Shown piece by piece: positions 1-11,400 of a DNA stretch of 64,000 bases. The notes under the pieces are model-generated. The model searched no databases. It worked only from the letters and a program-made list of their open reading frames with translations, and was not told the DNA's origin. The DNA is from Magnolia sinica (lineage: Eukaryota > Streptophyta > Magnoliopsida > Magnoliales > Magnoliaceae): contig NC_080582.1 of NCBI RefSeq assembly GCF_029962835.1, positions 78,488,177 to 78,552,176 on the forward strand, read 5' to 3'. Numbering within the stretch: the first letter of the stretch is position 1; the number at the start of each line of letters is the position of its first letter. Both the position numbers and the translations under genes were made by a program.

Positions 1-252
1 GGAAAAAACATATATTTCAACAGGCTTATTGTAACCATTGTGTTAAACATTACATATGTTTATTAATTAGAGATATTAAAATTAATTTAGTAATTAAAAT
101 CAAGCCCATGTAAACATACCACGGCATGGCTACTTTTGAATTAAAGTTGATTCCTAATCCAGGGTGCCAAACACAATAAGAAGATTTCAAATCCAGGGCG
201 TTTCAAATCAAGGGGATTCTGATTCCAAGGGGTTCCAAATCCACGCTTACAA
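1..252 (-). repeat. Dispersed copy of the ~470-bp repeat unit found again at 55013-57190
   Basis: Read on the minus strand, this stretch has the same order of segments as the tandem units at 55.0-57.2 kb: a head with the words GCGTGGATTTGGAACC, runs of 'gatttgaaa', a 'tttggcacc' block, then an A/T-rich body ending in 'gttgaaatatatg'. It is cut by the window edge. No coding potential. It is probably a non-autonomous DNA transposon or a derivative. Confidence 0.6.
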
Positions 253-769
253 ACCACACTTGTCCATTTCTTAAGCCATTCAATATTTAGACCTCTTTTG
301 CATACCATCCTTTTCCTAAACTACTAACACGATGGTGGAGATATCCTGTCAAAGTGATCCCAGAAGGCCGGGCAATGAAAGGTAAAAAACGTACCATGCC
401 CTTTCGACTTTTGATTTTACTAAACACTGCCCCCGCTTTTTTAAAAAAAGAAGGGTCCTAGAGTGGAATCATTATAGTAATCAGATCGATCTAATAATAG
501 GGAGGCCAAACATAAATTTGAGGGGTTCTGGGTGGTGTATATTGATCTCTATAGCGTGGCCCACTAATAGTCGGATTCAAATGATTCTTTGATTTGCATG
601 ATCAGAATCGTGGGATGCACTAATTAGACGGGTTGGATGTCATGCACACGTATGGCATGAGGGACTAAAATGCACCGACCCTAACACTTTTTTAAGAAAA
701 ATAATTAGGCTATTTTAATAATTCAACTCACCCAAAAGCATTCGGCCTGTCTGGCATGCTTCAAGGGGC
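253..769. other. Intergenic, no gene seen
   Basis: Only short open frames with no recognisable protein. It contains fragments resembling the dispersed 'gggcccacc' repeats but no element with clear ends. Confidence 0.5.
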
Positions 770-1218
770 GCAGCTTCGGTGGATCCCTGACTGTGGGGCC
801 CACCATGATGTACGTGCCTTACATCCACGCTGTCCATCCTTCCTGCTGATCCTAAAAATGAAGGAGATCTAAATCTCAGGTTGACCACACCACAAAAAAA
901 AAGTGGAGATTGGTTATTAAAAATCTCTTGTGGGCCACAAAAGATTTGGATCAAGCTGATATTTGTGTGGTCCCTTCACCCAGGTCTCTGTGACCTTATT
1001 AACAGGTTGGATGACAAATAGACATTCGGTTGCCACCGGAAGTTTTTAATGGTGGTTATTCGATCGCCACTGTTTCCTGTGGTGTGGTTCATCTAAGATT
1101 TGGTTCTACTTCATTTTTTGGGATCATGCCTTAAAATGATTTTTCAAAACTGATGTACGGAGTAGATGTTAATCAAATACATAATAGTGGGCCCCACAGT
1201 CAGGGATTCGACGGCTGC
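770..1218. mobile_element. MITE with ~20-bp inverted ends, GGGCCCACC family
   Basis: The left end reads ATCCCTGACTGTGGGGCCC from 783, and the right end near 1188-1207 is its reverse complement. GCAGC and GCTGC motifs lie a few bases further out on each side. The interior has the signature phrases of the most common repeat in this window: 'tccatcc', 'aacaggttggat' and 'ctgtttcctgtggtgtggt'. No convincing target duplication was found and there is no coding sequence. Confidence 0.6.
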
Positions 1219-1384
1219 TACGGAAAAGTCTTGTGCGCACAGCTTGTAGGCCTTCGAAGTGTGTCTACCGAAAGCACTCGGCTGTGGCCAGCGTGCGCAC
1301 CGAAGCCTATCTGGATACAAGTCCCCAGGCTGCTTGGAAAACAAGTCAAATTTGTTGAGAGAATACAGTCGGGGAGCGGATTGC

Positions 1385-1830
1385 CTCTGACCTCCGGGGC
1401 TGTGTGGGGTCCACAGAGATGTCCGTGACAAATCCACTCCGTCCATCTGTTTTGAAATACCACAATATAACATGAATTTAAAAATAGGAAGATCCAAAAC
1501 TCAAGTGGGCCACACTAATAAAACAGTGAACAGCAACGTCGACCGTTGAAACCTTCCTTGAGCTGACCATGATTTTATATGTCATCCAAACCGTTCATAG
1601 AATTATTACCACCCAGATAAACCGTAGAAAATAATATAATCCTGTTACAAAACTTCTGTCACCGCCGGGCGTTCAATCCCCACTGTTTCGTATGGTATGG
1701 CCCACTTATATTTTTTATCTGCCTGATTTTCAGAATCGTGTACTATTTTGTTCTTTCAAAACAGATGGACGGAGTGGATTGATCACATACATCTCCAATG
1801 CGGTGGGTCCTTCTACGAACACTTCTCATT
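1385..1830. repeat. Second, diverged copy of the GGGCCCACC-type repeat
   Basis: It shares the ordered phrases of the element at 770-1218 (gtggggtccac, ccgtccatc, aagtgggccacac, ccactgtttcgtatggtatgg, agatggacggagtgga). Its ends are not clear. Short open frames here are shadows of the repeat. Confidence 0.55.
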
Positions 1831-1863
1831 GTTGGGACTCCTACGCTGGTTCAGCAACATTTC

Positions 1864-2184
1864 AAAAATGGTGGTGACTCGTCTTAGTGATACGTGGCAC
1901 CGGTGTACAGATATGCAGACCATCCAGATTCTGAGTCATATCGTAGATGGAGCATGTCTCTAAGATTACCCTAGTCAAGCAATCATAACCATTGATTTAA
2001 TAGATATCAAATGGACAGTTAGAAGTACAGCAGTAAGCAGTCCAAATTGCAATGGAAATTCAGTAGGTTGATATCTCAGTGTAGATTTTCCGTTATGCTA
2101 CCTATCACAGTTATATAAGCTATTTGGACGGCCTGGATTTCCTTAAAGCGTCATGTGTACGGTCGAAGGTCACCACCATTTTTT
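1864..2184. mobile_element. Small inverted-repeat element at the DRP3 promoter
   Basis: It begins with AAAAATGGTGGTGAC (about 1864) and ends with GTCACCACCATTTTTT (about 2168-2184), the reverse complement. A related left end occurs at about 57972 (AAAATGGTGGTGATTC). The 320-bp body is non-coding and contains the best TATA box for the downstream gene. Target duplication not identified. Confidence 0.5.
2112..2119 (+). promoter_or_regulatory. Putative TATA box of the DRP3-like gene
   Basis: TATATAAG lies about 320 bp upstream of the start codon. A transcription start about 30 bp downstream would give a 5' UTR of roughly 290 nt whose last ~220 nt are strongly CT-rich, which is common in plant leaders. 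This was chosen on sequence and distance only. Confidence 0.45.
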
Positions 2185-2436
2185 GTGTCATGCTGAACTA
2201 ACATCGGAGTATATTCCCTCGTCCAAACTACTCTCTCTCAACTCCGTCTTCCTTCTCTAATTTTCAAATCCCCACATTCCCACTTTCCACCTTTCAAACA
2301 CACTCCTCTCTTCATTTCAAAAACCCTACCCTTCTCTTTCTCTCTCTCCTTTTAATCCTCATTTCAGAAATTCCTACCTCTTTCACAATCTCTCTTCTCT
2401 GTACTCCTTTCCTATCAAAACACAGAGCAAGATCCC

Positions 2437-5400
2437 ATGGAAGAACCATCCAATCTTCCAAAAAGGGGAGTACCAGCACCGTCGATTGGTTCTTCCGTCA
2501 TTCCGATCGTGAACCGGCTCCAGGACATCTTCGCCCCGCTCGGGGAAGCCGCGGCGGAGTTCAAGCTGCCGCAGGTAGCAGTTGTTGGGGGCCAGAGCAG
2601 TGGGAAGTCGAGTGTGCTCGAGGCGCTGGTCGGGCGGGACTTCCTCCCGCGTGGAACGGATATCTGCACCCGCCGCCCGTTGGTTCTGCAGCTGGTACAT
2701 TGCCCGAGTGGATTGGATGGCTCGGATGGGGCGGAATGGGGGGAGTTCCGGCACTTGCCCAACAAGAGGTTCTACGATTTCGAGGAAATCCGCCGAGAAA
2801 TTCAGGTTGTGCATCCTTTTTTTTTTTTAGAAATGTTTATTTCCCGATCTAATAGATACTGGAAAGAAGATATAACTGTAGTCGTTGTTGGAAAGTAGGC
2901 CTGCTTTGGAATTGTTGTAGAAATGCTTTATGTAATTTATTTACGTAGCATATTTGGATGGATTGCTTACGATCATGTTCTACGATAGATGTATGATGTA
3001 TCACATGATGCTTGAAAGCGTAGAAACTGACTAGGACAGGTCTAACTTTCAGTGATCTGGACTGTTCATCTGGTGGCCCCCGTTATGGATGGGTCATCCT
3101 GCAAAGAATCTCATATTGTGAGCAATTTTAACTATCCAATTTGTTGTCTGAAAGTAATGGTTATGGTCAGCATTCAATGTGAAAGAAATCCAACAATTGT
3201 ATGCTGGTGTTCTGATGGGGGAGTGGGAGAATTTGGGGGAGTGACCTTTCCGTAATGGGGCCAACCAGATGAACTTTGATTACCAAAAGTGGGGCCTACC
3301 TTTACTTTCTCTTCCCAAAGGAGAAAATGCTCTTTCGCTCTGTTGATCACTGTACACGCCTCATTAAAAAGTTGATTTGGATCAATGCTATTGTCTATGC
3401 GGCATTTCCTGTGTTTTAAGATGTATAATCCTTTGAAGATGGCTAAAACAATACTGGAATTTTGAGCTTTAGTGGGTTGTTTAGCTTTTCATACTCTTTT
3501 GATAAATGGCGAAAATTTTGTTTTAAAAAAAGAAAGATCCATCAATTATACCCTTCGACCCTAGTTAATTCTATGTATATATTAAGAAAGATCCAGGACT
3601 TAATGTGAACGAGTTCCCCAGTTTTAGGATTTGAGGTTTTAGTGATTTCAGTTGCACCTACTAGGGCAGCTCCTAGTGTCCATTTCCTGCACGTGGTTTG
3701 GAGATAAACTTTTAAGTTAGTAATAAAGGGATTTTAGGTCTTCTCTAGGAGCATTGCCCCATGATGCTGCTAATTTTATTCATACTCCATGTCTATATCT
3801 ATCCATTCCTGCTGATTGGGAAATGCTATTATACTACCACAACTGCTGATAGAGAAAGGGCAAGGGGAAGGCCCGAAAGGATGTGAGTTAAGGTGGTAAG
3901 AAAAGACTTGATGACCTATGGTCTAACTGAAGCTATTGTCCTTGATTGAGTGGAATGGCAGGGCAGGATTCATGTAAGCCCCAATTAGTTAGGATAAGGC
4001 TTGGATGATAACGACGACAACCATCACTTCATAGCTATCCCCATGGCACAAGTCATAATCGAATGTGGTGATTGGGATTGTTGACCTAGTAAGCCATGAC
4101 TTGGGTGGGCATTAGACAAAAATCGCTTTGATTGGACAGCTCCAACCAGCTGATTTTGGTGTGCTTTGACATTGTCACCTTGCCTTTTGAGCTACCTATG
4201 TCTCATTCATGAGGTGGACCACCAAAAGAATGTCCTTCCCCCGTCCACGAGTACCATGTTTCAGTCATGCTTCATGGCACTCCACAAAGAGCACATGCTT
4301 CTTAACCGAATTCCTCCCTGCTGATATTATGTGTTCATCCTGAATTTGTTAACTGTTGTAAGGAGGATATAGAGGCTCGAAAGTCAGATCTTGATGTGTT
4401 TGTGCACTTGTGCCAAAATATGTCTTTTGTTGTCATCAGGCATTCTTCCTCTTGAACTTGGCTAGTTGTACTGGTCTTTTATGCATTCTATTTCATGGAA
4501 AAGAAATTAGCATTGTACCATTCATGTGATCGATATTTTTTCTATTGTTTCCATAAATTCCCATAGATTGAACTGTTCTCTGTTAAACTGAAGATGATTG
4601 GCTCACAAAAGTTTATGAAATATGAATAGAGTTGTGTTCCTCAGTTCCTTGCATTTTGTTTCATCACTTTGATGTTGACTTTCTGGTTTGGCTGGCAAGG
4701 TATCTGAGTCAGTTGCTCACTGGTGCAGGCTGAGACTGATAGGGAAGCAGGACTAAACAAAGGTGTATCTGATAAACAGATTCGCCTAGCAATTTACTCC
4801 CCCAATGTCCTTACTATGACTCTTGTCGATTTACCTGGAATTACAAAGGTTCCAGTTGGTGATCAGCCTAATGACATAGAGGCAAGGATTAGGACAATGA
4901 TACACTCCTACATCAAGTGTGAAACGTGTATTATATTGGCTGTTACACCAGCAAATTCTGATTTAGCAAACTCGGATGCACTTCAGATGGCAAGACTTGC
5001 TGACCGTGATGGTAGGCTTTCTTGTGCATGAATTATTTGTGTTGCTCTTTGTCATTTCACTTTTCTTAATTAGTGTCATTTGAGTTAGTACTGTCTGGTG
5101 CTTTTGGTAAATTTGAATCGTCTCTTGCCCTGACCTGCTGATTCTGTAACTGGTGAGCAGGTTCGCGGACTATTGGTGTAATAACAAAGGTCAGGCTTTG
5201 GTTGTTTAACAAAGAGTTGCAATTTTTTTTAAAGAAAAAATGATTTTATGCCAATCCTGTTGTTTGTCAGGAAATGGTGCAAGCTTATTATGTTTGTTTT
5301 GCCTTCAGGTGGATATTATGGACAAGGGGACTAATGCTTGCAATTTTTTGCTTGGTAACGTGATTCCTCTACGGCTTGGTTACATTGGTGTTGTGAATCG

Positions 5401-8400
5401 CAGTCAGGAGGTAGGTCATTTTACGAATTGTTCAGGTTTGTATTGATTTAATGATTTTATATGCTGTGGTTCTTTTGACTACTGACATAGTTCTCATATA
5501 CTTGTGATAAATACCTGGAAACATGTGGATAAACGATATTAGAACATGAAGTCAAGCAAAGGACATTCACCAGCCAGTCAATAACCAATGAAATGATTTT
5601 CTGCAGTGATATTTTGACAATCTGTTATCGCAACTAGTTTTCCTAGGTTTCATTTTGAGGCGTAAATGGATTAACATGTGTCATTCATCTGCTACCTTTC
5701 TGTTCTTATCAGTCAATCTCCATTCAGCTTCTTGTTTGAATGGACTTTGAGAAGGTGAATTGGCTAGGAAAATATGGTTCTTTTTCTGGAAAATTGTTCC
5801 TAATAATATGGAAAGCCGGGGTCAGTGGCTGGCCTTTTCTCTGGGTGGCGTGTCCTTCCCTTTAAACCTAGAGGAAGGATGCTTTGGAGATTGCCCCCTC
5901 TTTAAACCTAGAGGAAGGATACTTTGGAGATTGCTCCCTCTCGTCATTCTTTGGAGTATTTTGAAAGAATGCAAAAGAATAAATTTTGATAACTAGGTGA
6001 CTTCCATCATTAGCCTAAAGGGGATTGTTAAAATTTTCATCATGGAGTGGGGTTGCACCTGAAAAGTAGTTGAAGGTGTTTCAGCAGCATATTTCAACAG
6101 ATGTTGGGATAGGGTATTGGATGATATAGAAAGCTGCCTAAAAAGATGGCTTCTTGGTTTCCTCCCTCTCTGGTTTTTTGGAAGCTCAATGTTGATGGAT
6201 GCTCGATTGAGAATTTGGTTCAATTTGGGGTTGAGGGAGTCATTAGGGATGCTAATGGACTGATCAGACATTCCTTTCCCAGGCCTTCTGGAGTGGATGA
6301 TTCCAATTGGACTGAAATAAGCACTGAAACAGGTTTAATCTTGGCTAAATCTCATTTTGGATCTTTAGGTTGGCTCATTATTGAAGGAGCTTACAAGTGT
6401 GCTCTTTCCTGGTTGGCAGGAGATAATGGTTCCTTGGAACCAAGGAACCATTAAACAAGATTAGGGGGCTGGTATCAATTTTCTCTATTTCTCTTAGGTT
6501 AATTCCCTGTGAGGCTAACGCATGGTCTGATGTATTGGTAAGGGATGGTGTAATGAAGTGAGCTTTGTATAATGGAGGCACTTATCCATTACCTTCATGG
6601 ATGTGTCCTGCTTTTTTCTTTTAATAAATCATAGTTGCTCATACAAGAAAGGACTTTGATAAGGTGATTCCATATCACCTCTCATTTTCTCTCTAGTGGG
6701 TGAGGCCCTTAATAGACTTGTTAGGGTGGCTAATGTTGGTTTGGTCAATGCTTCCGTTCAATATTCACTTTATCATTTTTTTTTGAAAGATGAAATTTAT
6801 TGGGCAAGAGCCAAAAACATAAAAAAAAGAAGAAGCCAAGACCACATAGAAACAAAAAAGAAAAGACAGCAAAACCTAAAGAAATTAACAACAACAAAAA
6901 GCAAGAAAAGCCTAAAGAGACTAGCACACAACTATCCCACTAAAATTATAACAACAAGCAAACAACCCCCTGGAAGAGGCCCAAAAAGAACTAGACACTA
7001 AGGCGCCCATTCCCGGAAGAGCTGAACGACTTTTGAAAGGACCCTCGCCATTGCAGCACTTGAGTTCCGAATGCAACGATCGGTCCTTTCTCCCCAGAGG
7101 GACCACAAGGAGCTTCCATTTCTTCCTCCCAAGAGAGCCTCCATCGGACACGTGCCAAACCTTGAGAAAATCTTCAATAGATCGAGGCATACCTAGTAGA
7201 CCAAAGCCATGCTCAGAATCCCTGCCAATACTCCCAACGAGAAAGAGCAATGCAGGAACAGGTGGTCTACTGACTCCACTTGACTGTAACAGAGGAGGCA
7301 GATGTTGGGCAGAACTAAACCCCTTTTACAGAGGTTATCTATAGTTAGCACTCTATTCCTGCTCACTAGCTAACTGAAGGCCGCCACTTTTGGGGGAGCT
7401 CCATAGTGCCAGATTTCACCAGTGGGCTATCCAAGGGCGGACGATCCAAAGACGCTAATTCCTTGTAGAAAGAACACAATGAGAAGGATCCTGACACTGA
7501 GATTTTCCAGGATATAGAATCTTGAAGAGAGGGAGATAGGAGCTGAGCCCCGCAAGCGAGACAATAGCTCTGATAAGGAATCAATTTCAGTATCACGAAG
7601 GTTTCTTCTAAAGAGGGGAATCCCAACCGTATTATCTCCAGATTGGGGCACACAAGAGGCCATGCAAACCTCGGGATCAATCCTCAGGGAAGCCAGATCT
7701 GGAAACAAATTGATTAAGGGTTGATTTCCAACCCAAGGATCTAACCAAAATCTACTTCTTTCCCCTTGGCCCACCTGAAAACTCACCTTAGAAAAGACCA
7801 GATTAGACAATCTATTAATACCTTTTAGCAGAGAAGTGAACATCTGTTCAATGTTCACTTGATCATTGGTCTCTGGAGTATAGAACGCTGGCCTGGCTTT
7901 GTTGAAAGTTACTTCTATCTGCAGCGATTTATGTTTAGATCCTGAGTTCTGTGATATTTCATAGCTAAATTTCCTATTGAAGTCACAGATCTGAAATTTG
8001 ATCAAGATATTCATAATCTACGTCTTTCTCATCCTTCCTGTTGGACCTATCCTTGAAACTTTATCCAGCATTTTCTTTAATATATCGAGCATTTTATCTT
8101 GTTCCCCTTTGAAATCTTTCCTCAAATAACCTTTCAAGAAAAGTAAAAAAAAACAGAAGAAGAAAACCCTTACTCTCAAATGGGGAAGGATGGGTCTTTT
8201 AAAGCTCTTACTTTCTACGTATTTTATTATGATCAGGATGAAAAAAATGATTAATTTGGTTCTTCTTTAATAGGTTTAAATTCTTTGATTTGGTTTGGCC
8301 TGATTATGTGGTGTTGGTTCAGTATCCTTTTGTAAGGCACCTGCAGATCTGAGTGTTGGTATATTGCTATGATAAGGATAAGCCTTTTTTTTTATATTCG

Positions 8401-11400
8401 AGATATAATCTTTTTAATGAATGCAAGTTGGACAATTTCATTTATTCTATTGAGTTTCATATCTGTAATAGGATATCACAAGAAACCGGAGCATTGCCGA
8501 AGCACTTGCCCGTGAAGAGGAATTCTTCCGAAAAAACCCTGTAGCCATCACTTTCTCAAATCATCGTTTCAGTGTAGTACTTGCAATATGGTTTTTAAGT
8601 ATCACTAACCTACTTTCTGTTGCTTTCTATTTATCACAGGTCTATCATGGTCTGTCTGATCGCTGTGGAATTCCTCAATTAGCAAAGAAGTTGAATCAGG
8701 TTGATTAATTTGCCAGTTCGGTTGTATTCCATTCTTAATGTTAATTTACCTGTTGGCCAGTTTCACCTTAATTGTGCTTCACTAAGTGCAAGATTTTTGT
8801 GTGCCCATGTTGGGTTAATTTCTCCGTGCAGCAATATTTATGGTGTTGAAGACTAAATCCGACTTCATTCATGCTTGGATGGCTTGATTTGGCTCTTTTT
8901 TGGGTTTAAGGTTTCATATGGATGGTGCACGTATCTTATTTTTTCATCTTTTACTGGCTGCCTCAGTTTTCCATATCATTGGGACTTTCCTAGTGTTTTC
9001 CATACAAATTATCATCTGGCTTTTGTAATGTAGCTAAGATCTACTACAATGTAATTTTCCTGTTTTTTACTTTTAAGTAAATTTCCTTTTTTTATTTTTT
9101 TAATTTTAATTACTGAAAAAAGGTAGAATCAAGCTATGGATGGAAACAAAACCATAATGTCTACATTTTAATATTCTGTTTTACCTTTCATAAATTTCTT
9201 TATGTTGATCAGATTCTAGTACAACACGTTAGAGCAGTTCTTCCATCACTGAAAGCTCAGATAAATGCTCAAATGATTGCTGTTGGGAAGGAGCTGCGAA
9301 ACTATGGAGAAGTCATGGAGACAAAAGTAAGTTTGTACTTTGTTAACCAAGATGAATACTTTCGAGACGTGCCTTAATTTTGGTTTCTGGTTGTTCTTGT
9401 GCTCTGATTCTAAAAAAGCCTTGTGAACTGGTGCTTCTCCCTATCCGAAAACATGTTACAGTTCCTTGTCATGCCAGCACTGGACTTTTTTGAGAATGCA
9501 ATTGAGGATTTGTATCTTTATAAAGATTGCATTCGTCTACAGAGATTCTTTAGCTATAATATTTTTTTGGTCTGTTATCTTAGTTATCTATGTTTTCCAT
9601 TTCTGTGTTTTTAATTTAATAGGCTGAACAAGGAGCATTTCTGTTGAACATTCTGAAAAAATACTGTGAAGGTAACTTTATTCTTCTTCTGCTTTACTTC
9701 TTTTTCTGCAAGTTTCTAACTTGCTATTATCTTAGGCCCTGTTCGGTGCCTAAAAATCAGTTGATCTCATTTTAGTTAACATTAATTATGTAATCGAGAT
9801 ATTGATCTCTGATACATAATGAGTTCATCTTCAAAAGTAATTTTAGAGATTAAGATCTCTAATACATAATTAATGTCAACTAAATGAGATCAACTCATTT
9901 TTAGGTGTCTACCAAACAGGGGTTTATGTTATAAATCCACTTGGTGTCCTTTGTTTGGGATCTACTGCATATTCCATATAGCATCTAGTACTTCTGCAGT
10001 TGTTTATCTTTTTTTGCTTTCTTTAAATGGCTCAATATGTCAGATAACCATTAGAAACTTTGTTCATATAGCTGTTCTGTTTTTCTTTTAAAACTTTTTC
10101 CAATCCATCAAGTCTAGTCGTTTTGACTTAATCATCATAATTGCACCTTTATTTGAAGATATAGATGTTCTACAGCGAATTCTTACTTTCCATGTTGGTC
10201 ACATACTCTATTGTTGGAACGGTAAATTTCTAATTGATTGGTTCATATCGAAAAGCTTTGAGATCCTGTAGCATTAACTGTGTTAAGAACATAGAATTTT
10301 CTTCTTTTTTCTAAAAGACAATGTAGAACTTCCACTGTCAAACCTTCACATCTGGATTTGGTTCTTCTTTTCCATAAAATTTCATGGTCATTTTTTTTTC
10401 ATAAATTTTGTATCATATCCTTTTTGCATTTCCTTTACAGGCATAGTATAATCTATACTGTACTAACTTGTCTTTGTCATCTTTATCTTCAATTGCCAGC
10501 TTTTTCATCTATGGTGGAGGGGAAAAATCAGGAGATGCCTACCAATGAGTTGTCAGGAGGAGCTAGGATCCTATACATTTTTCAGTCAATTTTTGTGAAG
10601 AGCTTGGAGGTGCTTCGTCCATCTTCTTGGCTGCTTCAAGACTGATGCAGCATTGCTTTACCTATTTCTCCAATAACTGTGCTGAACTATATCAAAATTT
10701 TAGTTCATGTTTCTATGTTGTGTACAGTTGTCATCCAGAGTGAAGGCTCCCTTTTTCTTAACTTGAAGTTTCTAACTTGAAATACATCCTTGATTTTCTG
10801 TGATGTATAATGATGAGTTACTTTTCACACTAAAAAACTTTTTTACTGCTAAAGTAAATTCTATGATAGACTTACCAGCATTAAAATGGTAGTGTCGTAT
10901 TATAAATTTATAATTTACTTAAAGGCATCTTGCAGGAAGTCGATCCTTGTGATGATTTGACTGATGAAGACGTTCGAACAGCTATCCAAAATGCCACTGG
11001 CCCTAAAAATGCTTTATTTGTGCCGGAGGTATGTGTATCATTTTGTATGGTGGTTTCGTTACCTGTTAAAGTCTATTATTGCAAAGTTTCACCTCTATTT
11101 AGCATTTATTCTATATGGAGTGTTTTTGTCTCAATGTGTTCAGGTACCATTTGAAGTTTTGATCAGAAGACAGATTGCTCGTCTCCTAGACCCAAGTCTT
11201 CAATGTTTACATTTTATACATGATGAATTAATAAAGGTGCGTGGGGCATATGCACACGACGTTATTGTATCTCACCCAGTTATTACTTGTTACCAATCAA
11301 GTTGCACAAGTAATAACTACAATATGTAATAACTGAGTCTGGCCCTTGATAAAGGCAGTACGAAAAGACTCGATGACCTATGATCTAACTGAAGGTCTGG

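Noticed and set aside
6146-6454. Open frame resembling an RNase H domain as a possible host gene
   Set aside because: It lies in a DRP3 intron among other broken LINE pieces, is partial, and lacks a full catalytic set; explained as LINE remains.
6745-6927. Hydrophobic minus-strand small ORF that looks like a membrane protein
   Set aside because: Product of a T/A-rich LINE tail.
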